Shown one piece after another: positions 1 through 11,980 of a DNA stretch of 64,000 nucleotides. Made by a program: the position numbers and the translations under genes. Source of the DNA: Sycon ciliatum (Eukaryota; Porifera; Calcarea; Leucosolenida; Sycettidae); assembly GCF_964019385.1 (NCBI RefSeq), contig NC_088653.1:9929790-9993789 (forward strand), in the 5' to 3' direction. The notes beneath the pieces are model-generated. The model had not been told where the DNA came from, did not search any database, and saw nothing but the letters and a program-made list of their open reading frames with translations. Every line of letters begins with the position of its first letter. Position 1 is the first letter of the stretch.

Positions 1-1985
1 ACTTTGCACACTAAACTCATGAGTGTTCTTGACAGACGTGGCCCTCTAAAATCCACCAGCAGGAAGGCGAGCTCATATCCACCGTGGTCTGACAGGGAAT
101 TGTACCAAGTCCAGTGTTGCAAGAACAAGCTACATCGCCAGTTGCGTCAGGACAAGGACAGCACCTAGATCTGCTTTGCATTCAGGCGTGCCCGTGCGGC
201 TGCACGAAATGCTTATCGTAGGAAACGCAATGAGTATTTCCAAACCCAAAGTGTTAAACATAGTCGCAATCCACGCAAACTGTGGCATATCATCAACACT
301 GCAACATCTCAAACTCGCCAACGTATTGAGCCAACGTGTGATGTGGAGGATGTTGCAACAGCCTTCAGTGAAGTTGTGACTGATGCTGATAGACCCCCTG
401 TGCTCACCATGCCACAGGGTCAATCACACCCCACAGCCTTTTCAACCGTTCGGTATGTCTGAGCCAACACTGTTTAGCGTCTCCTAAGAGGCATCAATGC
501 AGCCAAGGCCACAGGCAGTGACAGCATCCCAGGAGTACTTCTGAAGTACTGTGCTGATATCATTGCTCCGTCTGTTGCTGCTCTCTTCAATGCCTCACTA
601 CCCCGTGGTACAGTACCCTCTGCCTTCAAGCTTGCACACATATCACCACTATATAAAGCTGGTGACCCAGCAGTTCCTACTCACTTCCGTTTCATTTCCC
701 TCCTCCCAAACCTGTTTTAGAGAAGCTGGTGCAGAAGGAACTGGTATCAGTCATGAACATCACAAAGTCACTACCCTCCACTTAGTTTGCAGTTTGCAGC
801 AACCATTCCACTGAGGATGCACTAGCTCTCATCACCAGCCGTATCCTTACTGCCCGGGACAAACGAATGTACACAGGTGTGTGTTTACTGGACATGTCCA
901 AAGCATTATTTTGATAAAGTTAGACATCACCAACTAATTCTCTACCTTTTCCAATGTTGGCATCACAGCCACAGCCCTGCGGTGGTTCATGTCTTATCTC
1001 TCCGAAGGGACCCAGCGTGTCTGTGTCGGACCATCACGCAGTACTATCACTCGCTGCACATGCGGAGCGCCACAGGGATTTATGCTCGGCCCCCATTCTG
1101 TTCAACCTATTTACTCGAGAAATACCCTATGTTGCTGGACAAGGCTTGTCTTTGCAGTTTGCAGATGACATTGGTCTCACTTGTAGCAAATCAACTAAGT
1201 CTGAAGGGTCTGCAATTCTGTCTGCGTCAGCTTCAGCTATTGCTAACTGGCTAAACGATCGTGGCTTGATCCTGAATGCTTCCAAAGCCAGGTGACATCT
1301 ATTTCTGGGAACCTACCTGAAAATCATACTCCACTCTCGGTTAACTGTAACGGGACCCTGCTGCCACTTGTGGAGTCTGCCAGGTACCTTGGCATGACAT
1401 TTGATAGTAACATGTCTTGGGATGGCCACGTAACCCGCTGTGCAAACCGTATATCTAAAAAAATATGAGTTCTGTGGAGGATACGGCATTGCCTCAGTAC
1501 ACAGGGTCGGATCACTTACTTCCGGTCCATCATAATTCCAGATCTTCTGTAGGGATCAAATGCACACTCGACATCTCTGGCAGTCATGCACTGTCATCGA
1601 CTCCAGGTTCTGGAAACTCGTGGTACCCGTGCAGTGTTTGGACGCCCGCCATGGACATCTGCACATGACCTACTGGAGCGCCGCTCACTGTATCGGGTAA
1701 CTGAAGTATACCAGCAGAAGGTGGCATTCCTTGTATGGTAGTGCCGCTACGGCCAAGCAAGTCCTGAGCTTCAGGATCTCTTGCTGCCAGCTTATGGCCG
1801 GTCCACGCGCCTGGACTCTGGCATGGGTCTCCGCCTGCCACCCGCCCGCAGGAACTCTGGAAAGGGGACATTTGCCTCCCAGGGTGCACTATGCTGGAAC
1901 AACCTGCCTAGCAGAATTCGCTCCATCTCCATTCCTCATCAGTTCCGTGCTGCAGGAGTCCCGTTTCAACTATGAACTGATAACA
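1..1985 (+). pseudogene. Non-LTR retrotransposon RT relic (CR1/jockey-like)
   Basis: Decayed RT of a non-LTR retrotransposon; its 5' part lies before the window. Recognisable blocks lie in shifting frames: a fingers segment near 487-660 (KATGSDSIPGVLLKYCAD), a palm segment near 880-960 (DMSKAFDKVRHHQL), then near 1040-1290 GAPQGFMLGPILFN and the catalytic-loop motif FADDI. A C-terminal stretch ends at the stop near 1973-1978. Motif order matches the open minus-strand RT at 29813-31411, so both belong to the same broad group, though not the same copy. Many stops and frameshifts make it non-functional. The (TG)n array begins about 40 bp after the stop. The clade is inferred from motif style only. 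Confidence 0.8.
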
Positions 1986-2019
1986 TTGCCAAGCAATTGT
2001 ATGTATGGCGGTCAGTGTA

Positions 2020-2047
2020 CATGTGTGTGTGTGAGTTTGTGTGTGTG

Positions 2048-2078
<31 letters not shown>

Positions 2079-2104
2079 TTGTGTGTGTGTTTGTGTGTGT
2101 ATGT

Positions 2105-2166
<62 letters not shown>
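2020..2166. repeat. (TG)n microsatellite
   Basis: TG dinucleotide array with scattered TTTG and TATG interruptions, starting just after the 3' end of the upstream RT relic. Long apparent Cys-Val or His-Thr reading frames here are artefacts of the repeat. Confidence 0.95.
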
Positions 2167-2167
<1 letters not shown>

Positions 2168-2189
2168 TTGCAACATGCCCTCCTCGGGA

Positions 2190-2408
2190 TAGCTTCGGGC
2201 AATGCCTTTTAAAGTGGCCCTGTTCTCCACAATGGTGGCAAAGCAGCGGTGATGGCATGGCAACACCTTCTTGCACAAATGTGGCAGCTGCGGACACTGC
2301 ACCAACTCTGGTGCCGGTTGCTGTTTGCAGTGCCCGGATCCTATCAAGGCATTCAGACACCTTCAGGTCCCTGCCTGCCATGGACAAACGGACATCCTTT
2401 CCAAACAC
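2190..2408 (-). pseudogene. gag nucleocapsid fragment with CCHC zinc knuckle
   Basis: The minus strand encodes about 70 residues ending in a retroviral-type zinc knuckle, CHHCGEQGHFKRHCP (C-x2-C-x4-H-x4-C), which in Gag binds packaged RNA. The reading runs into the TG array and has no protease or RT after it. It directly abuts a partial copy of the LTR seen at 5355-5737, so this looks like a rearranged piece of the same Gypsy family. That family link is inferred from adjacency; the knuckle itself is clear. Confidence 0.65.
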
Positions 2409-2680
2409 TCACAGCCCACTCGACATTGAACCAATTACATTATTTTGCACAAGAAGAAGTAAAAAAAGAGCAAAAGAAAAGGTATCAAGGCTCGCGATCA
2501 AGTGCACATGGACAAAATGGTGACCTACGTCAATGTGTGCACTCACAATAAAACTAGAAAAATAATACTGGAAAATGGATGAACGTCACGAACAGAGCGC
2601 GGATAAATAATACAAAGCTCAATAAGAAATGATACGTAGTGATCAATAGTAAATACATTCGATATCAAGAAAGGAATAGA

Positions 2681-2710
<30 letters not shown>
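2409..2710 (-). mobile_element. Partial copy of the Gypsy LTR at 5355-5737
   Basis: About 290 bp align collinearly with 5403-5697. Shared landmarks are CACAGCCCACTCGACATTG, a CCTACGTCA block, AATAATACAAAGCTCAA and ATCAAGAAAGGAATAGAGAG, with scattered substitutions. The outer part of the LTR is missing and the copy joins gag sequence abruptly at 2408/2409, so it is a recombined remnant, not an intact LTR. Confidence 0.7.
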
Positions 2711-2942
<232 letters not shown>

Positions 2943-3313
2943 CATACTCACCCTCACAAACAAGTACCCCTTGCCCACACAAATACGTCACATACGCACA
3001 CCTGCAGTAGCATGCATATGCAAAGTAAACGGCATGCTCTCATGCGCGCACACACGTGTGTACGCCTGCGTGTGTGTGCTCAACTTTCGTGGACATGCAC
3101 GAGCGAACACACTCGCACACAACATGCGCCATGCCATGTTCATTGGATTCTGCCTGTATTTCACCTGATGATCAGGCATGAAAGTATACTACTGAAAATT
3201 ACATTCTTGTCTCCAAGGAAATTGTTCATCAATTCCCAAAGAAATCTTCATTGATAATGATCTAGAAATCCCTATGCCATTGCCTTTGTTACCTTTGCCC
3301 ACTAACTGTGTTT
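2943..3313. other. Spacer with no recognised gene
   Basis: Contains CA/TG-rich degenerate sequence (2943-3125) and unique sequence. No coding domain or RNA was recognised on either strand. Confidence 0.6.
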
Positions 3314-3367
3314 GTTGTTTGTTTGTGTGTGTGTTTGTGTGTGTTTTTGCGCATGCATAGTTGTGTG

Positions 3368-3425
<58 letters not shown>

Positions 3426-3530
3426 TGAGCGTGCGTGTGTGTTTTCATGCATATGCGTATTGATTTACGTTTGTGGGAATCGGCATGTGTATGTGTGTAT
3501 TTGTGTATGTTTATGTGTGTTTGTACAGCA
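3314..3530. repeat. (TG)n microsatellite, compound
   Basis: TG array mixed with TTTG, GCGTG and TATG units. It ends about 80 bp before the first ankyrin exon. A similar array precedes the second ankyrin exon at the same relative position. Confidence 0.9.
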
Positions 3531-3612
3531 AACAAGCCTTGATTGCCCTTGTTGTTCTGTTGTGTGTGTTTGTATGTAATTGGTTTGCATTCATTAACAA
3601 TGCTACTTCCAG

Positions 3613-3711
3613 TATGGTTGCACACCATTACACAATGCAGCATCGGCTGGACATGTTTCCGTAGCAGAATATCTACTTAATTCTGGACATTCGTTGGAGC
3701 CAAAGGCTGAG
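3613..3711 (+). CDS. Ankyrin-repeat exon (copy 1)
   Basis: One complete 33-residue ankyrin repeat as a phase-0 exon: acceptor CTACTTCCAG before 3613, donor GTAAGTCAG from 3712, and 99 bp with no stop between. The translation has the repeat hallmarks: G-x-TPLH at the start, a hydrophobic VAEYLL helix in the middle, and a final glycine-bearing loop. Ankyrin repeats are protein-protein interaction modules. The paired exon at 28588-28686 has the same length and phase and shares about 45 bp of downstream intron, so both probably belong to one + strand gene with one repeat per exon. No other exon of the gene was found, so the protein's identity is unknown. Confidence 0.85.
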
Positions 3712-3982
3712 GTAAGTCAGGATATCCCTGATGCATCCTTGTTAGTGTATGAACAGAAAAGAAGGATTGTACAGGTGTACAAAGTCCTGTGCATGTGTAC
3801 CAGGTCTTATGTTCATCAGTTGTACGCACAAAAATAACATGCACAACTGGAAAACGTTTTCCAAGAAGAACAACAGTTTTCACGATCTTCAACAGCCTAG
3901 AAGAAAATTGGCGAGCACCAATGCTCACTCCCTGGGCACTGCAAATTCACAACTCATTTCATTTCAAAGAATCATTATCAAT

Positions 3983-4007
3983 GTTTCGGCAAATTGCCAT
4001 CATCAGG
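3983..4007 (-). ncRNA. Hammerhead-like core, left arm
   Basis: Inverted copy of the core at 4290-4313, with identical CTGATGA and GAAAC boxes on the minus strand. The following stem is CATT/AATG in place of CGTT/AATG, a pairing-compatible change. Confidence 0.35.
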
Positions 4008-4289
4008 ATGCAATATGCAGTGGAAGTCTGCCCAGGAGCAGTTATATACAATCAGTGAATATGACATGTCTAAAACTAGTGAAAGATCACAAGTTTTCAC
4101 TGACTCATATGCTGGGTGTTGGTAATAAGTCAGCACAGCGCAGATGTCACCAGATAACTTGAGAAATGTCTGAACAGGTTTCCTAGCACTGAGGTAACAT
4201 GTGTAATTATAGAAATATTATCAACACCTAAGAACACCAAATTAGTGTATATAACTGCTCCTGGCCAGACTTCCACTTCATATTGCATC

Positions 4290-4313
4290 CTGATGATGGC
4301 AATTTGCCGAAAC
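4290..4313 (+). ncRNA. Hammerhead-like core, right arm
   Basis: The strand reads CTGATGA, then a short hairpin (GGC...GCC), then GAAAC: the two conserved boxes and stem II of a hammerhead ribozyme. A putative stem III follows (CGTT/AATG). The base expected at position 16.1 is not the canonical U, so activity is doubtful. Confidence 0.35.
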
Positions 4314-4368
4314 GTTGAAAATGATTTTTTGAAATGAAATGTGTGCTCACCAATTCTCTTCAAGTTAT

Positions 4369-5354
4369 GAAGCTGCAGGATGCCTCACCGTTACTTCGTT
4401 CAACAGTATAGACAACACTATTGAGTTCCTTGCGTCATCTCAAAAGTACTTATAAGTCCAATGTCTCAATGAGATTTGGTGTATATGTTTCATCTGAAAT
4501 TGCACTGAACACCATTGTGGTTCTATAAAGCAACCGGCTACTAGATTGGAGATCTTTGGTATGTTATACACCTGCAAAATGTTACACTTTCCAGTGGCGG
4601 GTAAGATAGTTGGACAGCACAATCAGTCATGTATTTGTGTGTAACCCGTACAGTAATGGTGGTTTGTGTAAATCTGCACGAAGAAGTCCCAGCCAAACTT
4701 GGTTTGGTTCACTTTTAAGTGGCGTACTTTCTTGTCTTGAACAAAAACAATCTACCAACCCACATGGGGAGAAAACTGGTTAGTGGCGTCGATGCGACGT
4801 TTTCTTGTTCATTGAAAGCATATGTTCTGAGATTATGAATTGGCTCTCAGTGGCAGCAGAGGGTTGGGCGTATTTTCGAGGCTATTTGTAAATTCTTACC
4901 CTATACCTCACACCCTCAAACTTATCCCAGACAATAACGACCTTTTTGGGAGACAGTATGCTGCTTTGAGTAACTTGTATTGTAATGCAAATGTTCAACA
5001 AGCTTGAAAGCAACGCCACACTGCTGCCGGCAACCAGCTCGGGAATCCCCATAATACACTTACAATAGTTGTGAAGTGAAATACCAAGCTCTGGACAGCA
5101 GCTGGTTAATGAGGAGCAATAGCTGACTTGTAATGAGCAGGAACAAGTGAGGCCAATGCCTGTTAGGAGGAGCAGAGCTAAATGCTCCAATCTACCGTAT
5201 GGAAGATGATGTGATGTGAGAAATGAGGGGTGAACACCTAGCATGATCTAGAAGCAAACAGTTATGTTGACATTGCATGAATGGCATACGATAAAAAAGA
5301 AAGTGAAAGTAAGTAGTCAGTCACATGCAAGAACAATGTTATTATGGTTGGTGT
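4369..5354. other. Spacer with no recognised gene
   Basis: About 1 kb of apparently unique sequence, presumably intronic if the two ankyrin exons are one gene. I recognise no domain, RNA or repeat in it. Confidence 0.5.
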
Positions 5355-5665
5355 TGTTGTGAACTACCCCGTCTACACTGGCCAACATGCATCACTCGAT
5401 CACAGCCCACTCGACATTGCACTAGTTACTTGCTTTTGTACAAGAAAGACTAAAACTAAAAGAGCTAGAGAAGAAGGATAAAGGCTTGCGCACCAAGATG
5501 ACAGGTACAAAATGGCGACCTACGTCATCGTGTGCACGCACAAGAGTACTGGAAAATGGAATACTGTCACGAACACAGTGCGAATTAATAATACAAAGCT
5601 CAAGAAGAATTGACACGTAGTGATCAACCGCAAATATGTTTGTTATCAAGAAAGGAATAGAGAGA

Positions 5666-5702
<37 letters not shown>

Positions 5703-5737
5703 GATGGCGTTGACAGTTACTTGGCCAACCTATTACA
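5355..5737 (-). mobile_element. LTR of the Gypsy relic (3' LTR)
   Basis: About 383 bp with TG...CA ends (TGTTGTGAACTACCCC on the + side, TATTACA at the other end). It is preceded, in element orientation, by a purine-rich tract (AGAGGGAGAGG on the minus strand), a good polypurine tract for plus-strand priming. It lies directly downstream of the integrase C-terminus on the minus strand, as a 3' LTR should. It contains a short GA run at 5660-5699. A matching 5' LTR near 12.2 kb was not found. Confidence 0.65.
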
Positions 5738-5756
5738 CCTCTCCCTCTAGACGCCA

Positions 5757-7057
5757 CTAATCAGGAACAGTATCGCATTGGGCATCGACGGATAGCTGGG
5801 GCATGGAGATCATAGGGTGGGACCAAGTCAATGTCTCCGCCATCAAATTCCAGGGTGACGGCTTTACTATCACTAGCGTCACTATCACTGTCACTCTTGG
5901 CAGGACTCGGCTAAGCGCTGTGGACATCAGTAGTAATGTAAGGCAATTCAAGTCACCCCTCCCTTTACATCCTCAGTGTTCGGTAATACAGGAGCTCAGT
6001 CTAGCTTCAGCAGTCAATGTTGACCACTGTCTCTGCACCATTGACATGGCTGATCGCAACGGTTGATGGTGACACACTCTTCTCCACTTTCCAGCCAGGC
6101 TCAAATGGCAGGAGCAGCTTCTGGTGACACCCGGGGCGTAGGAACAGTACTACATCACCGAGAATGTAGGCTGACTGTTTGCTGCTGCGTGGTTGTGAAG
6201 GGCTCGATGCAGACAACTCTCTCTCCACAACATCGCGTACATGGACATCCTATCCATTCAGCTTGTTAACCCACTCGCTCACCACAGGGGCGGACAGGCA
6301 CGCTTCCAGAACTAATGACCGGGGCTTCCAGGCTCACATCGCGCGCATAGGCGACACTGTTGTCGAAAAATACGACCGGGAACAGTAGTAGAACAGCAGG
6401 AGGTCCAGCACCCTCCTCCAGTCCGATACTTTATCTAGTACTTTCCTCATCAGCGTTATGAGAGTCCGATTCATGCGCTCCATGCCGCCTTGTGACGGTG
6501 GGTGATGAACTGCTCCCGTCTTCACATGCATGCCGAACAGGGTGAGGAGGGCCTGGACAAGACTATTCTGGAACTCCGTCCCGTTGTCCATTCTAGTCTT
6601 GTCGGGCGGACCCCACCTGTAGCAGATACTAGTCATGCAGCACTCCTGCAAGCCTAGCAGCAACGTGTCGCGTAGTGGCTTTACATCGAACCGCTTGCTA
6701 AATACATCAGCTTACACGAGTGCACAGTGGTATTGTTGGCTCTAGTGTGTCCACTTGCAGCACACTCGAAGGGCGACGGGGGACATCTGGGTCAGTAGGT
6801 GGCACCGTCGCTCCACCGCGTCCATTTGCTGCACAGCACGCTTGCCAGTAATGGCAATGTTCTTGGCAGCGTAAGTTCATACCGGGAAAGTAGCAGATGC
6901 CGCGCAACATATCGTACATCACTGTCCAGCTACCTTGCTCGGGCATCCGATGCTCTTCTTCCACTACATGTGGTATCAGGGATCCTGGGATGATCAGCAC
7001 GGTCATATTCCCGACTGCCGGGAGCCTGAAGCTGCTAGATAACTCTCCATCATCCAT
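5757..7057 (-). pseudogene. Gypsy integrase
   Basis: Minus-strand integrase remnant that would insert element cDNA into the host genome. In order: an H2C2 zinc-binding segment at 7057-6850 (histidines, then YFPGM and paired cysteines); a catalytic-core segment at 6663-6334 with MDNGTEF, TGAVHHPPSQGGMERMNRT (second Asp and final Glu) and SPMRAM; a C-terminal segment at 6228-6007 (LGDVVLFLRP, KLLLPFEPGWKVEKSV). Frameshifts and stops separate the parts. It lies between RNase H and the LTR, the expected Gypsy order. Confidence 0.8.
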
Positions 7058-7300
7058 AACAAGCTGGTCTCTGATCCTGTTGAATGGTTTTACCTGGACT
7101 CGTTTGCCTAGCTAGATGGTCGACAGTACAGGCATAGGCTGGGGAGATGCTCTCTGGGCATGCTGTACTTTTTTGTGCGTGATGGCTTGTCCCGTTGCAT
7201 CGTCAACTGCGCTAGCGTTGGGTGCAGTTTAGTCGTCCGGTCTCCATCAGGTCAGTTGCCACTTGTAATTGATGTTCTATGAGCACCTTATGCAGGCCTA

Positions 7301-7790
7301 CTACGCGAACACGGCATACATTCTCGGCAATTTCACATAGCAATCCAAATACAGCCTTGAAGTCGGTAATGAGCTGCAACGATTCCATGCCCCAATCAAC
7401 AGCCAGTTACAGGCCACGCATTGCGACGTCGAGTTCTGCGACGTTGATGTGTTTCCTGTCGTCTGCATCACGTAGCCACTTGCCATCCTCAATGATGTCT
7501 CCATTGCGTTTCAGCACAACGCCAGTTGCCAGGTCAGATGCGTCGCAGTAGACTGCCCAGTTGCCGTCAGACGTTGATGGCACACGCCAAACTCCACGCG
7601 CAGGGTCACCACATGCCAGATGCTCAACTACTTCCTGGGTACACCGTACATTGCCATACAGAACTGGATCGTCTTTCCCAGTTGTTGTGCTTGCCATATG
7701 CTTCAAGTACAAAGAAACGGATTGGGGCCAGGCGCATACTGGCTAGTGACAGGTCAGTCGTACGGTCCACTGGAAGGCGCTTCGCTTTGT
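7301..7790 (-). pseudogene. Gypsy RNase H domain
   Basis: Minus strand, reading KRSAFQW (RT/RNase H connection), then WAVYCDASDLATGVVL with the first catalytic Asp, then DDRKHINVAELD with the catalytic Glu, and further on LQLITDFKAVFGLL with the next Asp. This domain removes the RNA strand during reverse transcription. A stop lies between the connection and the domain. It is separated from its RT by the 3.2-kb block at 7795-10980. Confidence 0.75.
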
Positions 7791-7794
7791 CAGG

Positions 7795-10700
7795 GGACCA
7801 TTACCAGCAATTATATGACATCCCACAGAGTCCGAAATTCCGTAAAATATTTGCGCATTTACTGCAGAGAGTGATCTTGGAAGGAAGAAAATTGCTCTGA
7901 ACTATGGCCATGATCGAAATGTAAGGCATCAAACCAGTGAACCACGCCAACAAGACAAACAGTTACACAACGAAAAAAACGAAAGTGAAAAACATTGAAC
8001 AACCGATGCGATCTCAACTCCTAAGAATCATGATTTTCTTCTCCACTGAAAAGTATCTGTTACCTTGGTGATCTTGAGGAAATAGCAAGAATTGACCTTC
8101 TTCATGGTCATTTCTGAAGCTTCCTCCAAATATTGTCAGCCAACAAACCACAGCATTGTCACCTGGCTAGTCTGATCTCTGTCCTCAAGAAGGACCAGTT
8201 CCAAAAGATTGCAGGTCCAGTGCGCTTTCTAGCTTCAAAGACCTGGGAAATCGCCTCATTCTGCACATTTCAAGCAGCTTCTCAATTGTTTCTGGCTTGA
8301 CATAGAACAGCAAGAAGATGAAAAGCACTTCTTTCTCAGTTTTTTCGAGTAAACTACCTCTCCAACCGCGTGGCTTTCTCTGAAGGCCATTTTGTAGGGG
8401 CTTTCCCATGGCCATGTGCTGGATGCATGCCATGTCGATGAACTGACATGACATGATGCATGCTGTCATGTACAAGGACGTAGACTACTCAGTGACTACA
8501 GTCAGCATGGTCAGTACTCTGCATGTACGACTCGTATGAGTCGTAGTCTAGAGTGACTGAGTCAGGGAGTCGAATTTTATGACTGCCTGTTGACAAATAG
8601 CAACTTGTTTGGTGTAAATTTCGTTTAGAGTGGCTGACAGCTTTGCCAGCTTGATACTTGGTTTCATTCTGCAGCTCACTGGTTTGAGAATACAGTGTTT
8701 TTTGCAGCTTCTTCAACGGATATTGTGCACCATCATCAAGGTGGTTACCTATTTGTGATGCAGCTTCAACTAAAGAGTACAACAACAAAAGCAACAGCCT
8801 ACATTCAACAGCCACAGCCCATGACAACCAGAACAACAACAACAACGACTACAACAACAACAACAACAATAACACCAATTCTCGTTCCTCATATACTGGC
8901 ACACACAGAGACATAGACAGCAATAGCGGCAACACACAATTTAAAGGGTAGTTGGCCGCAGCCAGATGTGACACTTGCGCAGCTAGTGGGGAAGCACTAG
9001 CCATCGGTATTCGGTATGAAAAGATAGAATCTTGCGGCCTACGTATATTGAATGCCTTGAAAAACGCGTCTACATGTTGAAGGCATGACCAGCATCAGCC
9101 AAGGACTGATGGTCAAAGCAAATACCAAAATACACTGCTATAATATTAAAACACACGATCCTTGAAGGGTGGTGGCGTTCTACGGATGCGGAAAACTCGG
9201 CCTTTAGCCGAGTTTGACGCGAACAGTGAAATATACAAGTAATAATAAACAGAACTACAAGGACACATTATGTCACCATAATGTCGGCTGCGCAATCAGT
9301 CACTCATCTGACATAAGAATTTTTGAAGCAGCTAGTTGTCTGGAAACTGGGCATGCTTCCAGTTTGTGTCGGTACTTTCAAACTCTGGTTGCTGCAGGTG
9401 AAAAGAGATTCTCGCAAACCTATTTTCTAAAAAATGCACGGTTGCAGGCAGCGGTGTACAAGAATAAAAAGAAACGGAAAGAAATAACAAGGGTGCTTCA
9501 ACGTTGACTGGGTTCGATCACTGAACACTAGACAAGAATGTTTGCAAAACAAAGGTAGAAGAACTGGTCAGCCTCAAATGCTACCTCAAGGACACACAGC
9601 GTATCCAAAAAGTAAAGAAAAAATGGAAAATGGTGAGCTGGAGGCGACTGTCGCCGACATCACTGAGCAGTGCAAATGGTATGGGCAGACAAAAACCAAT
9701 AGGAGAAGACCTACACAGTACTGAAGGAGATGTCAAGCATGAATGCCAAACCTACAAGTGAACCTGAAGGAGAGGAGGATGTGGGTGATGCCATCTTGGC
9801 TACCCTGGCCAAAGATTTCTCTGAGCTACGGCAGCACATACCTGCACAGGAAAACCAGCAGAAGCATAACGGAGAGCCTCATCATATCGTTGGGAAACGG
9901 CAACAGCAGCGCAACATGAAGAAATAGAAAATGTGTGCTGAAGCTGCATTCTCGTTTACAAGAATGTTTGGGAGGAACGTACATGGACTACGGCGAATCA
10001 TAGGCTTGAAGGTAATCAGGTAGTGAGCCTGTGGGCCTTGTTCATGTACGTTCATGCAAGCATCCCAACCTGGAGGAAAGAACTTCACAGGGAAATTCTT
10101 CGGTCCCAACCCCCTTTGTCCAGTTTCTGATTCGAAAGTCAGAAATAGACTATTTCATTTCAAGGAGGAAAACTTCCTTGTGCCAGCGGAGAGGGCTCGA
10201 CACAATAATGTGGAGCACTATTACACGTAAAACTCCATTGCGCCTTTTGTGACTATTTCACTTCTATTTTTCACTGCACAGCAGTGCAAGCTCCATCAGC
10301 AGCCTCAAACATTCGTCATCTGAGAAAGGGCCCAACATTCCCCGAACCATCAAAATATCTACAGCAAACAAAAGGGAGATTTTCAAATTCATGCAAGAAT
10401 ACATTCAATAAATTCACCCAAAATGAAATGAAATCACCTGATAGATCGTCACTGATATCTGATATCTTCATACTCCCAAGTTCATAGAGGATAAAGTCTC
10501 TCCATTTCACAAGGTACTGCACGCTGCCACCCTAAAGCAACAAAATTCACAGTGCAACGAACAGCTCAATTGTGTCGACCTCGCGACCTGATTTATTACA
10601 ATAAAATAAACGTACCTTCTTTCCCACTGTCGATCCGGTAAGAAGCAGCGAAAACTTCAGGCCCCTAAGACTGCTTGAATTTTCTCCACAGCGGACTGCT

Positions 10701-10980
10701 GCTGAAAACATCAGCTTGGCGTAAAAAACCAGGCTCATTCTGTCTATGAGATACCTAGCGTAAATGAGAGCCTTCTCGTCGCCAGCCACAACAATAACAA
10801 CAACAAAAATCACCTCCACCGAAAAAGACATGCAGATCATCAGAGAGCTTGTTACAGCGTGAGTTCAAAAAAATCCTTTTTCATTGAGATCACAAAAAAA
10901 AACTTCACACTCGATCGCGCGAGCTCAGTACCAGCATGCTAGCAGTGACGTTTGGGTGGAAATATTTTATTTGAAAAACT
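7795..10980. other. Unassigned 3.2-kb block inside the Gypsy relic
   Basis: Separates RT from RNase H and is flanked by the shared 9-mer TTTGTCAGG (7786-7794 and 10981-10989). No terminal inverted repeats seen. On the minus strand, 10840-10617 is open and ends at a donor-like AAG/GTACGT; an acceptor-like TTGCTTTAG precedes another open segment at 10535-10441 ending CAG/GTGATT, so two spliced exons are possible. Another minus open segment lies at 8845-8489. (AAC)n-type repeats occupy about 8833-8872 and a perfect 8-bp hairpin lies near 9195-9215. None of the proteins is recognised. Roughly 28 codons of RT expected at the junction are missing, so this may be an insertion with deletion. Confidence 0.4.
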
Positions 10981-10989
10981 TTTGTCAGG

Positions 10990-11980
10990 CGCGATGTCGC
11001 TGATTGCTGGTGATGCACTCAAATGTAAGATGTATGCCATCTTGCCTCCACCATCTGGTGCTGGTAGCAGATGTCGACAGCTGCAGTGCAAAGACTCGAG
11101 AAGTAGACAGTAGCTCTGGTGGCTTTGTGGGCAGGTTGTAGCGCGCCAGTTCAGCAGATACTGCTTCTCCTGTCAATGCTGGCGTCAGCACATCATCAAC
11201 ATAATTGTCCACCTCAGGCCAAGGCCATGTAATATAACTTTCTGGGCAATTGCTAGCCCAAGGCACACTAGCGTCATCATGGACAGCTTGTCACGACTGC
11301 CTGGTAGCATTGAAAAGCAGGATCGACGTGCACTTGCAGGTAAGCCTGGTGTATGTCGACGAGCTCATACCGCTCTCCGACTTTCCGCCATTAACGGATC
11401 TTCTGCGCACATGCAGGCGCATCCGTGCTGGGCCTGGACTGGATCAGGTTATTGAGGCCATGGTAGTCTAGGCACGGACGTACCAGAGTGCTAGCCTTGT
11501 GTGTCTGGCTCTTCATCAATAGTGGAATGAAGGCTCCAACACATCCGTGGATGGCCTCTTAAAGCTCTACTAGCCAACCCTTATCTACCCACGAGTCCAG
11601 TTCTGCACATAATTGAGCCTGTTGACCATCGAGCAGAGCTCTGTGTGCGCACTGGCAAATGACTGAGCCGATCGGCCAGGTTGGCGCTTGTCCGTCCGTC
11701 CTTCCAGCGCCACTGCTCGGTGTCTTCATACCACCGGATTAGACCGTTGTCGGCTTCTAGCGTTACGCCTATATCATCCTTCGTAACGGTCACATGACGT
11801 ACGGGGTGTTCTGTTGCTGTGATGCCAGAAGTTGCTATGCCCGGGCCAAACGTAGCAGGGTTTAATTCACCTGCTTCGTCATAGCGTATGCTGACACCTC
11901 CGATGCCAGCAATTACGTCTGCGCAGAGATGTGCATATGCGCCAACAGATGTGAGTGACCCGAGAACACTTGCTTTCACA
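10990..11980 (-). pseudogene. Gypsy reverse transcriptase
   Basis: Minus-strand RT relic. From 5' to 3' in element sense: a leader segment at 11830-11640 (VRHVTVTKDDIGVTLEADN, IRWYEDTEQWRWKDG); near 11530-11410 a fingers/palm segment including PLLMKSQTHKASTLVRPCLD; VDIHQAYLQVHV near 11370; YVDDVLTP near 11200, which is the catalytic YxDD; and a thumb segment to 10990. Stops and frameshifts are frequent. The order RT, RNase H, integrase puts it with Ty3/Gypsy and not BEL or Copia. Confidence 0.75.

Larger units (their letters stand above)
3900..4368. repeat. Inverted-repeat element (imperfect fold-back)
   Basis: Arms at about 3952-4050 and 4250-4345 are near-identical inverted copies, each containing TTTCGGCAAATTGCCATCAT or its complement plus GGAGCAGTTATATA. 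The outer ends (3900-3920 and 4342-4362, ATTGGCGAGCAC versus GTGCTCACCAAT) also pair, with extra sequence in the left arm. The centre (4051-4249) is not obviously coding. Probably a non-autonomous element or a head-to-head pair of one repeat; superfamily not assigned. Confidence 0.75.

Noticed and set aside
1731..2523. Long Cys-Val and His-Thr reading frames across TG arrays, here and at all other TG/GA loci
   Set aside because: They arise because dinucleotide repeats lack stops in several frames; no conserved domain or splice context supports them.
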